Origin: UBA2396 sp038042175
GTDB lineage: Bacteria > Planctomycetota > Phycisphaerae > Phycisphaerales > UBA1924
Length of the DNA stretch: 64,000 bases
NCBI GenBank assembly: GCA_964358855.1
Contig: CAYHQQ010000004.1
Coordinates: 1-64,000, forward strand
Reading direction: 5' to 3'
Below the pieces are notes generated by a model that worked only from the letters and a program-made list of their open reading frames with translations, was not told the origin of the DNA and did not search any database. Shown piece after piece: positions 7,760 through 17,789 of the stretch. Position 1 is the first letter of the stretch. Each line of letters starts with the position of its first letter. A program made the translations under genes and the position numbers.

Positions 7760-10700
7760 ATGGTGAATGCCATCATCCGTTGGTGCATGAAGAACACGTT
7801 CCTGATGCTCCTGATCATCATGGGCATCTGCGCGGCGGGCTACTGGGCAGTCACGCGCACGCCCGTCGATGCGATCCCCGACATTGGCGAGAAGCAGGTC
7901 ATCGTGTACGCCGACTGGGAGGGCCGCAGCCCGCAGGATGTGGACGACCAAGTCTCGTACCCACTGACGACGAGCCTCACAGGTACGCCGGGCGTCAAGT
8001 CGATCCGCTCCATGTCGGGCTTCGGCTTCTCGATGGTGTTCGTGATCTTTGAGGACAGCGCCGACTACTACTGGGCCCGCTCGCGCGTGCTCGAACGCAT
8101 GAATGTGGCCCAGCAGCGTCTGCCCGCGGGCGTCACGCCTGTACTCGGGCCGGATGCCACGGCCCTGGGACAGGTCTACTGGTACACGGTCGAGGGTGAG
8201 GGGTTCGACTTGGCTGAGCTGCGCTCGATCCAGGACTGGTACGTGCGCTACCAGATGCAGTCGGTCCCCGGCGTCAGCGAGGTCGCCAGTATCGGCGGGT
8301 TCGTCAAGCAGTACCAGATCGACCTGAACCCCGACAAGATGCGGGCCCACCGCGTCACGATGATGGACGTCTACGACGCCGTCCGCAAGAGCAACATCGA
8401 CGTGGGCGCGAAAGTCGTCGAGAAAAGCGGCGTTGAGTTCTTCATCCGCGGCCTGGGGTTCATCAAGTCGATCGAGGACCTTGAAAGGGTCGTCATCCGC
8501 CAAGAGGGTGGCACGCCGCTCTACCTCAAGAGCGTTGCCACCGTGCAACTCGGTCCTGACTTCCGGCGCGGGGCATTGGACAAGGGGGGCGTCGAGGCCG
8601 TGGGTGGCGTCGTGCTCATGCGCTATGGCGAAAACCCGCGCGACGTGGTTGGTCGCGTCAAGGACAAGATCGCCCAATTGGAGGCGGGCCTTCCCACCAA
8701 GAAACTGGCGGACGGGCGAATCTCCAAGGTCCGGCTTGTCCCGTTCTACGACCGCACGACGATCGTGCAGGAGACGATCAGTACGCTGAAGTCAGCCCTC
8801 TTCGAGGAGGCGATCATCGCGAGCCTCGTCGTGGTCTTCTTCCTCATGCACCTGCGAACCACGGTGACGGTCCTGCCCACGCTTCCGCTCGCGCTCGCCG
8901 GCTCGTTCATCCTGATGTACGCCTTAGGCATCGACAGCAACATCATGTCGCTGGCGGGCTTGGCCATCGCCATCGGCGATGTGGCCGACATGGGCATCAT
9001 CATGGCGGAGAACATCTACCGCCGCCTCGCCGCGGCCACGGAAGAGGAGAAAAAGGAGAAAGGGCACTTCGGGATCGTCTATGAAGGCGCAACCGAAGTC
9101 GGCGGTGCGATCGTCACTGCGGTCACCAACACCATCGTCTCCTTCATCCCCGTCTTCTTCCTCACGGGCCAGGAAGGAAAGCTCTTCGGACCACTCGCAT
9201 ACGCCAAGACCTTCGCCATCGGCTCATCGGTGGTGCTGGCCCTCACCGTTGTGCCGTTCCTGTGCTACTTGCTCTTCCGCCCCGTGAAGTGGAAAGCGGG
9301 GTTGACGCTCGCGGTCGCCGCCGCCATCGGTGTCCTGGCGATGCTCGCGACGCACCTCGCGTTCATGTGGGGGCTCGCCGCCGGTCACGACCGCGGCTGG
9401 TTGATCGCCGTCGCCGTCGGAGTGGGCGTGGCGCTCTGCGTGGTGCGCATGACCCGCGAGAAGTTCGTTCCGCTCGAACAGAACCCCGTGTCGCGCGTGA
9501 TCGCCCGCGCGTACACCCCGACACTCCGGTGGGTGCTCTACCACAAGAAGACCTTCATGATCGCGCCGCTGCTGATCCTGTTCACCGGCCTCACGGTGTG
9601 GCTGGGCATTCATCGCACGCTGCTGCCGGTGGAATGGGCGGTCAACATCTTCGCCGGCGAGAAGGCGTCACCTGAACTCAAGAAGGCGATGTACGCCGAC
9701 GAGAAGACGGACCTCACGCGTCCGCTCCTCGAACTCGACCAACTCCGTTGGCAGACTGTGCGTGAATCTGGCGGCAGCCAACGCACACGCCTCTTGTGGC
9801 GAAGACAGGACCCCGCCGAGCGCACCGCCGAGACCGCCGCGGGCCGTTCAGTCGTCAAAGAGGGCCGCATCCTCCCGGGCCTGGGCCGCGAGTTCATGCC
9901 CCCGCTGGATGAGGGCTCGCTGCTCTACATGCCCTCGCTCCTGCCGCAGGCCTCGCTTTCGCAGGCCGTCGAGGTCAACAGCAAGCAGGACCTGGCGATC
10001 GCCAGCGTGCCCGAAGTTGAGAGCGTCGTTGGCAAGATCGGCCGTGCCGAGTCCGCCCTCGACCCCGCACCGATCGGCATGATGGAGTCGATCGTCATCC
10101 TCAAGCCCGAGAGCCAGTGGCGCACCAAGAAGGTCGAGCGGTTCTTCTCCGGCTGGCCCGGCCTCTTCCGCACCCCGCTCTCCTGGGTCTGGTCCGAGGA
10201 GCGCCGCTTCACCAAACAGGAGATCCTCGCCGAACTCCAGGAACGCACCGCCATCCCGGGCGTCCTGCCCACCTGGCTCCAGCCCATACAGACCCGTCTG
10301 GTCATGCTCCAGACCGGCTTCCGTGCCATGATGGGCGTCAAGATCTACGGCAGCGACCTCCGCGAGATCGAGAAGATTGGTCTCCAGATCGAGCAGTTCC
10401 TTCGCGAAGTACCGGGCGCAACCGACATCGTTGCCGACCGCATCGTCGGCAAGCCCTACATCCAGATCGACATCGACCGCGAGCGGATCGGCCGCTATGG
10501 CGTCAATATCCGTGACGTGCAGGATGTCATCGAGATGTCCCTGGGCGGCATGAATCTCATGGAGTCGGTCGAGGGCCGCGAGCGCTACCCCATCCGCATC
10601 CGCCTTGCCCGCGACTTCCGCGAGGACATCGAGGCCATCCAGCGGATCAACGTCCCCTCCTCCACGGGCGCGCAGGTGCCGCTGGCCCAGCTCGCCGACA

Positions 10701-11431
10701 TCTCGACTGTGCTTGGCCCGCAGGAGATCAAGGGCGAGCGCGGCCTGCTCGTCGGCTACGTTACCATGAACACTCGCGACCGCGACGAGGTCTCTGTCGT
10801 GCAGGACGCCGAGGCGGTGCTGCAACAGGCCCTCAAAGACGGCCGGCTCACGCTGCCGCCCGGTTACTACTGGGAGTGGTCCGGTCAGTTCGAGAACCAA
10901 GTCCGGGCCACCAAGCGGATGCAGGTGCTGGTCCCGATCACGCTGGGCATCATGTTCGTCATGCTCTACCTGGGTTTCAAGCGCTGGTGGATCGCTCCCG
11001 TGATCTTCTTCGGCGTGCTGGTCTCGGCCTCGGGCGGCTTCATCATGCTCGCGCTCTGGGGCGTGAACCTCTCGGTAGCCGTGTGGGTCGGGTTCCTCGT
11101 GCTCTTCGGCGTGGTCGATGACGACGGCGTGGTGATCGGCACCTATCTCGAAGGCGTCTTCAAGGACCGCACGTTCACCTCGAAGGAGGAAATCCGCGAG
11201 GCGGTGATCGACGCGGGGCTCAAGCGCATCCGCCCGTGCCTGATGACCATCGCGACGACGGTCCTAGCCCTCATGCCCATCTTCTGGGCCACCGGCCGCG
11301 GCGCGGATGTGATGATGCCGATGGCGATCCCGTCGGTGGGCGGCATGGCCATCAGCCTGATCACGTTGTTTATTGTGCCGTGCGTGTTCTCTGCTGTAGA
11401 GGAGTGGAAGTGGAAGCGGGCGATGAAATGA
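7760..11431 (+). CDS. cusA: CusA-like heavy-metal RND efflux pump
   Basis: 1,223 residues, slightly longer than typical CusA. It starts MVNAIIRWCMKNTFLM and shows the HME-RND features DAIPDIGEKQVIVYADWEGR, PGVKSIRSMSGFG and SIQDWYVRYQMQSVPGV. In TM4 the sequence GDVADMGIIMAENIYRRL holds the proton-relay aspartate of Cu/Ag pumps. About 12 membrane spans in two halves are visible, plus an extra hydrophobic pair around residues 515-560 that accounts for the added length. It exports Cu(I)/Ag(I) by proton antiport. GGAGGAG precedes the ATG; the gap from the adaptor gene is 15 bases. Confidence 0.93.
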   Translation: MVNAIIRWCMKNTFLMLLIIMGICAAGYWAVTRTPVDAIPDIGEKQVIVYADWEGRSPQDVDDQVSYPLTTSLTGTPGVKSIRSMSGFGFSMVFVIFEDSADYYWARSRVLERMNVAQQRLPAGVTPVLGPDATALGQVYWYTVEGEGFDLAELRSIQDWYVRYQMQSVPGVSEVASIGGFVKQYQIDLNPDKMRAHRVTMMDVYDAVRKSNIDVGAKVVEKSGVEFFIRGLGFIKSIEDLERVVIRQEGGTPLYLKSVATVQLGPDFRRGALDKGGVEAVGGVVLMRYGENPRDVVGRVKDKIAQLEAGLPTKKLADGRISKVRLVPFYDRTTIVQETISTLKSALFEEAIIASLVVVFFLMHLRTTVTVLPTLPLALAGSFILMYALGIDSNIMSLAGLAIAIGDVADMGIIMAENIYRRLAAATEEEKKEKGHFGIVYEGATEVGGAIVTAVTNTIVSFIPVFFLTGQEGKLFGPLAYAKTFAIGSSVVLALTVVPFLCYLLFRPVKWKAGLTLAVAAAIGVLAMLATHLAFMWGLAAGHDRGWLIAVAVGVGVALCVVRMTREKFVPLEQNPVSRVIARAYTPTLRWVLYHKKTFMIAPLLILFTGLTVWLGIHRTLLPVEWAVNIFAGEKASPELKKAMYADEKTDLTRPLLELDQLRWQTVRESGGSQRTRLLWRRQDPAERTAETAAGRSVVKEGRILPGLGREFMPPLDEGSLLYMPSLLPQASLSQAVEVNSKQDLAIASVPEVESVVGKIGRAESALDPAPIGMMESIVILKPESQWRTKKVERFFSGWPGLFRTPLSWVWSEERRFTKQEILAELQERTAIPGVLPTWLQPIQTRLVMLQTGFRAMMGVKIYGSDLREIEKIGLQIEQFLREVPGATDIVADRIVGKPYIQIDIDRERIGRYGVNIRDVQDVIEMSLGGMNLMESVEGRERYPIRIRLARDFREDIEAIQRINVPSSTGAQVPLAQLADISTVLGPQEIKGERGLLVGYVTMNTRDRDEVSVVQDAEAVLQQALKDGRLTLPPGYYWEWSGQFENQVRATKRMQVLVPITLGIMFVMLYLGFKRWWIAPVIFFGVLVSASGGFIMLALWGVNLSVAVWVGFLVLFGVVDDDGVVIGTYLEGVFKDRTFTSKEEIREAVIDAGLKRIRPCLMTIATTVLALMPIFWATGRGADVMMPMAIPSVGGMAISLITLFIVPCVFSAVEEWKWKRAMK

Positions 11432-11446
11432 CTCGGCCCATCGACC

Positions 11447-14248
11447 ATGAACAAGACGCACCAAACACCACAAATCGCTACTGGTGATACGGCTTCACCG
11501 GGCCCTGCATGGCACGGGCTGAGCGCAGCCGATGCGATCCGCACGCAGGGTTCCGATGCGCGGGCCGGGCTTTCCGCTGCCGAGACCGCAGGGCGGCTCA
11601 CGAAGTTCGGGCCCAACACGCTCACCGCGCGGGAAGGGCGGTCGTGGTGGGCGGCCCTGGGTTCGCAGTTCGTCGCGGTGCTCGTGTGGCTGCTGCTGGT
11701 GGCCGCGGGCGTTTCGGCGGTGCTGGGGGAGTGGGTCGATGCGGGGGCGATCGCCGCGATAATCGTCATCAACGCCGTCATCGGGGCCTCGCAGGAGTTC
11801 AGCGCGGAGCGGTCCATCGCGGCCTTGCGCGGCATGACCGCGCCCAAGGCCCGTGTCGTGCGGGATGGCGTGGTGGCGGTGGTCTCCGCGGCGGAGGTCG
11901 TGCCCGGCGATGTGCTGGTGCTGGAGGCGGGCGACCTGGTGGCCGCGGATGCGCGGCTCGTCGAGTCGGCCTCGCTCGCGGCGATCGAGAAGTCGCTCAC
12001 CGGCGAGAGCGAGCCCGCCGAGAAGGATGCCCGCGCCGTGTCGCCGCCCGCACCGGCGGATACGCCGCTGGCCGAGCGGCGCGGCATGGTCTACTCGGGC
12101 ACCGCCATCGCCACGGGCACGGCCCGCGCTGTGGTCGTCGCTACGGGCATGCAGACCGAGATGGGCCGCATCGCCGCGCTCATTGCCACCGCCGCGACCG
12201 ACGGGCCCACGCCGCTGCAAGCGCGGCTGGCCCGCGTCGGGCGATTGCTGGTGGTTGCGGCGCTGGTCATTGTGACGGTGCTGTTCGGCATCGGCCTATT
12301 GCGCGGCGAGCCGCTGCTCTCGCTCTCGATGACCGCCGTGAGCATGGCCGTCGCGGCGGTGCCCGAGGGGCTGCCGGCGATCGTGACCGTGGCCCTCGCG
12401 CTGGGCGTGCGCCGCATGGCCAAGCGGCGGGCGTTGATCCGCCATCTGCCGGCCGTCGAGACGCTGGGCGCGACGAGCGTGATCTGCACCGACAAGACCG
12501 GCACGTTGACGGTCGGGCAGATGACGGCGCGGGCGCTGGTGGTGCCGGGAGCCGGGGATGGTGGCGCGGCGGGTGGAACACTGACGACGCTCGATGTGTC
12601 GGGCGAGGGATATGCGCCGGAGGGCGCGGTGACGGCCGGGGGGAGCGAGTTGGTTAGGGAGGTGCGGGCCGCGGCGCTGCGGCTGGCCCGCAACCTCGCG
12701 GGCGTGAACAACGCGACCGTGATGCAGGAGAAGGGCCACTGGGAGGCCAGCGGCGACCCGACCGAGGCGGCCATGCTTATCGTCGCGGGCAAGGTCGGGC
12801 TGAAACGCCAGGCACTGGATGCGGGTTCGCAGCGGCTGGCCGAAGCGCCCTTCGATTCCGACCGCAAGCGTGCGGCGGTGGTGCGGAAGGCGGATGCCGG
12901 GGCGGAGGTGCTCGTCAACGGCTCGCCAGAGAGCGTGCTGGCGCTGTGTACGCAGGTTGCCAATGGGACCGGCACGCGGAGCATGACCGAGGCTGACCGG
13001 GCCGCGATCGACGCGGCGAACGCGGACCTTGCATCCAAGGGCCTGCGCGTGCTGGCGTGCGCGGCCCGGGCCGTGGTGCCGGATCAGGTGGCCGCGACGG
13101 TCGCCGATCCCAGCCCCGCCGCGCTCGAGCGTGACCTGACCTTCGTGGGCCTTGTCGGCCTGCTCGACCCGCCGCGTGCCGAGGCCCGCGAGGCCGTCGC
13201 CAAGTGCAAGGCGGCGGGCATCCGCGTGGTGATGATCACCGGCGACCAGCCCCGGACGGCCCTGGCCATTGCCCGCGACCTGGGGATTGCGACGGATTCG
13301 GACGCCGCGATCTCCGGAGCTGACCTCGCGGCGATCGACGATGCCGCCCTGCCGGAGCGGGTGGCGCGAACGGCCGTGTACGCCCGTGTCACCGCGGCCG
13401 ACAAACTCCGGATCGTGCGGGCTTGGCGGGAACAGGGCGCGGTGGTCGCGATGACCGGCGACGGCGTGAACGACGCCCCGGCGCTCAAAGGTGCGGACGT
13501 GGGCATCGCGATGGGCGCTTCGGGAACCGAGGTCGCCCGCCAGGCGTCCGACATGGTCATCACCGACGACAACTTCGCGTCGATCGTCGCAGCCGTCGAG
13601 GAAGGGCGCGGCGTCTACGACAACATCAAGAAGTCCATGCAGTTCCTGCTCGGGGGTAATGCCGCGGAGCTGCTCTTCATGGGCGCGGCTTTGCTCGCGG
13701 GCCTGCCCACGCCGCTCTTGCCTATCCAGATCCTCTGGATCAATCTCGTGACCGATGGCCTGCCGGCACTCTTCCTCGCCGCCGACCCCGCCCCACCGGG
13801 CGTCATGGAGCGTTCGCCCCGCCCGCGCAACGCAGCGTTCATCGACCGCGGCTTCGTGTTCACGATGATCCTGACCGCTTTTCTCACGGCGGGCGTCGTC
13901 ATGGGTGTGTACCTCTACGGCCTCAAGTACCACGATGAAACGATGGCCCGCACCCACGCATTCGCCGCGCTGGTCTTCGCGGAACTGCTCCGCTCCTTCG
14001 GGGCCCGCAGCGAGACCGTGCCGATCTGGCGGATGGGCTGGCGCGACAACCTGATGCTGCTCGCGGTCGTCGCGGCGTCGTTTGCGTTACAGCTGTGGAC
14101 GCACCACAACGAGACACTGTCGTCGATCATGAAGACCGCGCCTATGGGTTGGGACGAGTGCATCCCGCTCATGGTCGTGTCGTGCATCCCGCTTGCGGTG
14201 CTCGAACTGGTCAAGGTGGTGCGGGCGAGCCGGAAGGAGCGTGCGTGA
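11447..14248 (+). CDS. P2-type cation-transporting ATPase
   Basis: 933 residues with the full P-type set: actuator motif SLTGESEPAEK, membrane motif AAVPEGLPAIV (PEGL, P2 class rather than the CPx of P1B pumps), phosphorylation site DKTGTLT at D349, MITGDQPRTA, and hinge MTGDGVNDAPALK. N-terminal cation-ATPase and C-terminal membrane domains are both present. P2-type pumps of this shape move Ca2+ or Mn2+. Why one lies inside a copper operon is not obvious; it may compensate for metal imbalance or have broader specificity. It follows the RND gene by 15 bases and its stop overlaps the next start (TGATG). Confidence 0.9.
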   Translation: MNKTHQTPQIATGDTASPGPAWHGLSAADAIRTQGSDARAGLSAAETAGRLTKFGPNTLTAREGRSWWAALGSQFVAVLVWLLLVAAGVSAVLGEWVDAGAIAAIIVINAVIGASQEFSAERSIAALRGMTAPKARVVRDGVVAVVSAAEVVPGDVLVLEAGDLVAADARLVESASLAAIEKSLTGESEPAEKDARAVSPPAPADTPLAERRGMVYSGTAIATGTARAVVVATGMQTEMGRIAALIATAATDGPTPLQARLARVGRLLVVAALVIVTVLFGIGLLRGEPLLSLSMTAVSMAVAAVPEGLPAIVTVALALGVRRMAKRRALIRHLPAVETLGATSVICTDKTGTLTVGQMTARALVVPGAGDGGAAGGTLTTLDVSGEGYAPEGAVTAGGSELVREVRAAALRLARNLAGVNNATVMQEKGHWEASGDPTEAAMLIVAGKVGLKRQALDAGSQRLAEAPFDSDRKRAAVVRKADAGAEVLVNGSPESVLALCTQVANGTGTRSMTEADRAAIDAANADLASKGLRVLACAARAVVPDQVAATVADPSPAALERDLTFVGLVGLLDPPRAEAREAVAKCKAAGIRVVMITGDQPRTALAIARDLGIATDSDAAISGADLAAIDDAALPERVARTAVYARVTAADKLRIVRAWREQGAVVAMTGDGVNDAPALKGADVGIAMGASGTEVARQASDMVITDDNFASIVAAVEEGRGVYDNIKKSMQFLLGGNAAELLFMGAALLAGLPTPLLPIQILWINLVTDGLPALFLAADPAPPGVMERSPRPRNAAFIDRGFVFTMILTAFLTAGVVMGVYLYGLKYHDETMARTHAFAALVFAELLRSFGARSETVPIWRMGWRDNLMLLAVVAASFALQLWTHHNETLSSIMKTAPMGWDECIPLMVVSCIPLAVLELVKVVRASRKERA

Positions 14249-14931
14249 TGGACAATGCGGTCGCGCTCGTGCAGGCGTTCTTGCGGCTCCACGGCTACCT
14301 GACCGTGACGGAGTTCCCCGTCGTCCGAGCGACCCGCGGCGGCGGGCATGAGAGTCTGACCGACCTTGATGTGCTCGCGTTTCGCTTCGGGGAAGCGGCC
14401 GGCTCGTGCGGTCCGATGGATCATCCTGCATCGAGCGAGGCGCACACTCTGCTCGGCGTGCGTGCGGACGTGCCCGACATGATCATCGGCGAGGTGAAGG
14501 AGGGCCGCGCCGAACTCAATGCCGCGGCCACCAAGCACGAAGTGCTCGCCGCCGCCCTGGAACGCTTCGGCTGCTGTCACCACGGCGACATCGACACCGT
14601 GGTGCGAGAGCTTCTCCGTCACGGTCTTGCCCGCACCCGGCATGGACACGCCGTCCGGCTTGTCGCCTTCGGGGCGCTGCCACCAGGGCATCGAGATGGG
14701 CGATGCCATGTGATCCTCCTCGGCGATGTGGTAGCGCACCTGCGCGGGTACATCCGGCGTCACTGGGATGTGCTGCAGGCCTCCGAGTCGAAGGACCCCG
14801 GCTTTGGAATGCTCATGACGCTGGAGAAAGCGGATCGAGGGCATGCTGCGCCCGGCCACGGCGCACGGCCCCGCTCTGCACCGCCGACCGACCACTCACA
14901 GCATCAACACGAGGACCGACCGCATGGATGA
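14248..14931 (+). CDS. PD-(D/E)XK nuclease-like protein of unknown role
   Basis: 227 residues. After a helix (VALVQAFLRLHGYLTVTEFPV) it reads LTDLDVLAFRF and then MIIGEVKEGRAELN: the spacing Asp ... Glu-x-Lys is that of the restriction-endonuclease fold core. A Cys-Cys-His-His cluster (GCCHHG) follows. It is translationally coupled to the cation ATPase (TGATG) and overlaps the next gene by 8 bases, so it belongs to the operon. The fold assignment is from motif reading only. Function in metal resistance is unknown; DNA maintenance or a non-catalytic use of the fold are both possible. Confidence 0.6.
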   Translation: MDNAVALVQAFLRLHGYLTVTEFPVVRATRGGGHESLTDLDVLAFRFGEAAGSCGPMDHPASSEAHTLLGVRADVPDMIIGEVKEGRAELNAAATKHEVLAAALERFGCCHHGDIDTVVRELLRHGLARTRHGHAVRLVAFGALPPGHRDGRCHVILLGDVVAHLRGYIRRHWDVLQASESKDPGFGMLMTLEKADRGHAAPGHGARPRSAPPTDHSQHQHEDRPHG

Positions 14932-15373
14932 AGAGCGCCGCCATCACCTGAGGCAGGCGGTGCTTTGGGCCACGGTCATCACGGCTGCCCACTTCGTGGT
15001 TCCCTCGGCGGCGCACGCCTGGCATTGGCTCCACACCGCCCTCTCGGCCCTCTATTTGCCATTGATCTTCCGCGCGGCGGTGTGGTTCGGGCTTCGTGGC
15101 GGAATGACCGCGGGCGTGGGGTGTGCCCTGCTCTACCTGGGATACCTGGCTCTGCGATGGGCGGTTGGTGGGTCGCTCAACCACGATCAGTTCGCATTCC
15201 CCGCGGTCTTTCTCTTCGTAGGTTGGTCGTCTGGGCTGGTCGCGGAGGACGCACGCTACAAGCGCTGGCAACGTGACGAGGTAATCCGTCGGGCGAACGC
15301 GGCTGAAGAGGCCCGCACAAAACTTCCGCAGCGCGAGCTGGAGCAGACAACGCAAACGAAGGGACCGCCATGA
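14924..15373 (+). CDS. Small integral membrane protein in copper operon
   Basis: 149 residues with three to four hydrophobic segments (LRQAVLWATVITAAHFV, ALSALYLPLIFRAAVWFGL, GVGCALLYLGYLALRWAV, FAFPAVFLFVGWSSGLVA), then a charged helical tail of about 40 residues. The layout resembles the membrane-sensing N-terminus of some histidine kinases but no kinase domain follows. It overlaps the preceding gene by 8 bases and the CopA-type gene by 4 (ATGA), so it is co-translated with both. I do not recognise a function. Confidence 0.65.
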   Translation: MDEERRHHLRQAVLWATVITAAHFVVPSAAHAWHWLHTALSALYLPLIFRAAVWFGLRGGMTAGVGCALLYLGYLALRWAVGGSLNHDQFAFPAVFLFVGWSSGLVAEDARYKRWQRDEVIRRANAAEEARTKLPQRELEQTTQTKGPP

Positions 15374-17607
15374 ACCATGACCATCATCACGCGGCCGATG
15401 TACCGACCGGCAGCAAGACGGCCAAAGGCGAATCTCCGCCCGGTAGCCGGAGTCATGCTTCAGGAGCGCTCGACTCGCCGCATGAGCATCCAGTCGTCGC
15501 CGTTCCGACCGCGGAAGCCGTGTTCACTTGTCCGATGCACCCGCAGATTCGCCAGCCGACTCCGGGCAACTGTCCGATCTGCGGCATGAGCCTCGAGCCG
15601 GTCATGCCCACGCTTGAGGAGGGACCGGACCCGGAACTCATGAGCTTCACGCGCCGCTTCTGGTGGACGCTGCCGCTCACGATCCTCGTCACCACCCTCG
15701 CGATGGCCGGGCATTACATCCCCGGACTCTCGGCCACCGCTCGCACCTGGACGGAGTTGGTCCTGACCATCCCGATCGTCTTCTGGGCCGGGTGGCCGTT
15801 CTTCGTGCGCTGGGCCGATTCAATTCGTCGTCGCAGCCCCAATATGTGGACGCTGATCGGAACCGGCGTGGCCGCGGCGTTCGTCTACAGCCTCGCGGCG
15901 ACCCTCGCCCCCGGACTGTTCCCGAAGGGCTTCGAGGCGCACGGGCGCATCGGCGTCTACTACGAGGCAGCGGCCGTGATCGTCTCGCTGACACTGCTGG
16001 GGCAGATGCTGGAACTGCGAGCCCGTTCGCAGACCTCCGCTGCAATCAAGTCCCTGCTGGGCCTTGCTCCAAAGACCGCACGCCGCATCCGTGACGACGG
16101 CGGGGAGGAAGATGTCCCACTCACCCACGTGCATATCGGCGACGCGCTCCGCGTGCGGCCGGGAGAGAAGGTTCCGGTGGACGGCGTCGTCACCGACGGC
16201 CGCTCCAGCGTGGATGAGTCCATGCTCACCGGGGAACCTGTGCCGGTCGAGAAACAGGCGGGCGACCGTGTCATCGGGGCCACCATCAACGGAGGCGGCA
16301 GCCTCGTGATGCGGGCCGAAAAGGTCGGCGCCCAGACAGTGCTCTCGCAGATCGTGCAGATGGTGGCCCAGGCGCAGCGTTCACGTGCTCCCATGCAGCG
16401 CATGGCGGACGTGGTGTCGTACTGGTTCGTGCTGGCCGTGCTCTCGATCGCCGTCATCACGCTTGTAGTCTGGGGCCTCTTCGGCCCTGAACCGAGCTGG
16501 ACCTACGCCCTCCTCAACGCCGTAGCGGTCCTCATCATCGCATGCCCCTGCGCGCTGGGGCTGGCCACGCCCATGTCGATCATGGTGGCCACCGGGCGCG
16601 GCGCGACATCGGGCATCCTCTTCCGGGATGCCGAGGCGATTGAGTCGCTGCGCACCATCGACACGCTGATCGTGGACAAGACCGGTACGCTCACTGTGGG
16701 CAAGCCTGCGTTCCACAGCGTCGTTGCGGCCCCCGGTTTCACCGAAGACGAGGTACTACGCATCGCCGCGAGTCTGGACCAGGCCAGCGAGCATCCGCTC
16801 GCCGAGGCCTTTGTGACAGAGGCTAAGCGGCGGGGCCTTCGGCTCAGCAAGGCCGAGGAGTTCCAGTCCGGGACTGGTATCGGTGTTCGAGGCCGAGTCG
16901 ACGACAAGCCGGTCGCACTGGGCAACACTCCGCTCATGCAGGAGTTGAACGTGGATATCGCGCCGTTACGGAGCGAGGCCGAAGAGCGTCGGGCCCAAGG
17001 CGCCTCAGTGGTGTTTGTGGCCGTGGAAGGCCGCGCCGCGGGCCTGCTGGCTGCGGCGGACCCAATCAAGGAGTCCACTCCCGAGGCGATCCGGCAACTT
17101 CATGACGCGGGAATCCGCGTCGTGATGGCCACCGGGGACGGGCTCACCACCGCCAATGCCGTTGCCAGCCAGCTGGGGATCGACGAGGTCCACGGCGAGG
17201 TGCGCCCGCAGGACAAGGTCGAGCTTGTCGCGGCATTTCAGGCCAAGGGCCGGCGCGTGGCGATGGCGGGCGACGGCATCAACGACGCACCCGCACTCGC
17301 TCGCGCTCAGGTTGGCATCGCGATGGGCACCGGCACGGACGTGGCCATGAACAGCGGGCACGTCACCCTTGTCAAGGGCGACCTCCGCGGCATCGCCCGG
17401 GCACGACAACTCTCGCAGGCGACGGTCGCGAACATGAAGCAAAACCTTGTGTTCGCGCTGATCTACAACGCGCTGGGCGTGCCCATCGCGGCTGGTGTTC
17501 TGTACCCGGTCTTCGGCGTCCTGCTCTCACCCCTCTTCGCCGCGGCGGCCATGAGCCTGAGTTCGGTGTCGGTGGTCGGCAACGCGCTGCGACTGCGCAG
17601 ATCCTGA
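15370..17607 (+). CDS. copA: Copper-exporting P1B-type ATPase (CopA-like)
   Basis: 745 residues. The N-terminus has a His-rich stretch and one module FTCPMHPQIRQ..GNCPICGMSLEP (about 50-78) instead of the usual CxxC HMA domain. The core contains LTGEPVPVEK, the metal-path motif CPCALG (C392, C394), DKTGTLT at D436, the HP-motif region SEHPLAEA, and GDGINDAPALA. The last helices carry YNALGVPIAAG and MSLSSVSVVGNALRL, the residues that mark Cu(I) specificity in P1B-1 pumps. It moves cytoplasmic Cu(I) to the periplasm, from which the RND system would expel it. It is the last gene of the operon. CCACGCGTGG at 17617, with a T/G-rich tail, is a weak terminator candidate. Confidence 0.94.
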   Translation: MNHDHHHAADVPTGSKTAKGESPPGSRSHASGALDSPHEHPVVAVPTAEAVFTCPMHPQIRQPTPGNCPICGMSLEPVMPTLEEGPDPELMSFTRRFWWTLPLTILVTTLAMAGHYIPGLSATARTWTELVLTIPIVFWAGWPFFVRWADSIRRRSPNMWTLIGTGVAAAFVYSLAATLAPGLFPKGFEAHGRIGVYYEAAAVIVSLTLLGQMLELRARSQTSAAIKSLLGLAPKTARRIRDDGGEEDVPLTHVHIGDALRVRPGEKVPVDGVVTDGRSSVDESMLTGEPVPVEKQAGDRVIGATINGGGSLVMRAEKVGAQTVLSQIVQMVAQAQRSRAPMQRMADVVSYWFVLAVLSIAVITLVVWGLFGPEPSWTYALLNAVAVLIIACPCALGLATPMSIMVATGRGATSGILFRDAEAIESLRTIDTLIVDKTGTLTVGKPAFHSVVAAPGFTEDEVLRIAASLDQASEHPLAEAFVTEAKRRGLRLSKAEEFQSGTGIGVRGRVDDKPVALGNTPLMQELNVDIAPLRSEAEERRAQGASVVFVAVEGRAAGLLAAADPIKESTPEAIRQLHDAGIRVVMATGDGLTTANAVASQLGIDEVHGEVRPQDKVELVAAFQAKGRRVAMAGDGINDAPALARAQVGIAMGTGTDVAMNSGHVTLVKGDLRGIARARQLSQATVANMKQNLVFALIYNALGVPIAAGVLYPVFGVLLSPLFAAAAMSLSSVSVVGNALRLRRS

Positions 17608-17696
17608 TGCCCAAGTCCACGCGTGGTTGTGTTTGGCCTCTTCCCCCGGACAACCGTCGCCCTAGACACTGCCGACAATGCGGTAGGGGTCAGCTT

Positions 17697-17789
17697 GCAG
17701 CGGATTACCAGTCCGCTGCGTGACGCGCCATAAACCGCGTCGTGACAGGTACTTGATGATTTGCAGCGGAGTGCCGCCAATCCGGATCG
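17697..17789. repeat. Right-end module of island A
   Basis: Begins with a perfect hairpin GCAGCGGA (17697-17704), 7-base loop TTACCAG, TCCGCTGC (17712-17719). Then come CATAAACC, ACAGGTACTTG and GCAGCGGAGTGC, each shared with the corresponding module of island B (36517-36611), and finally the tRNA core. Stem and loop sizes equal those of an anticodon arm. Read on the minus strand the loop is CTGGTAA, as in tRNA-Thr(GGT). Probable recombinase-binding end region. Confidence 0.5.

Noticed and set aside
17697..17719. Second tRNA gene (Thr, GGT)
   Set aside because: Only an anticodon-arm-like hairpin is present; acceptor, D and T arms are missing.
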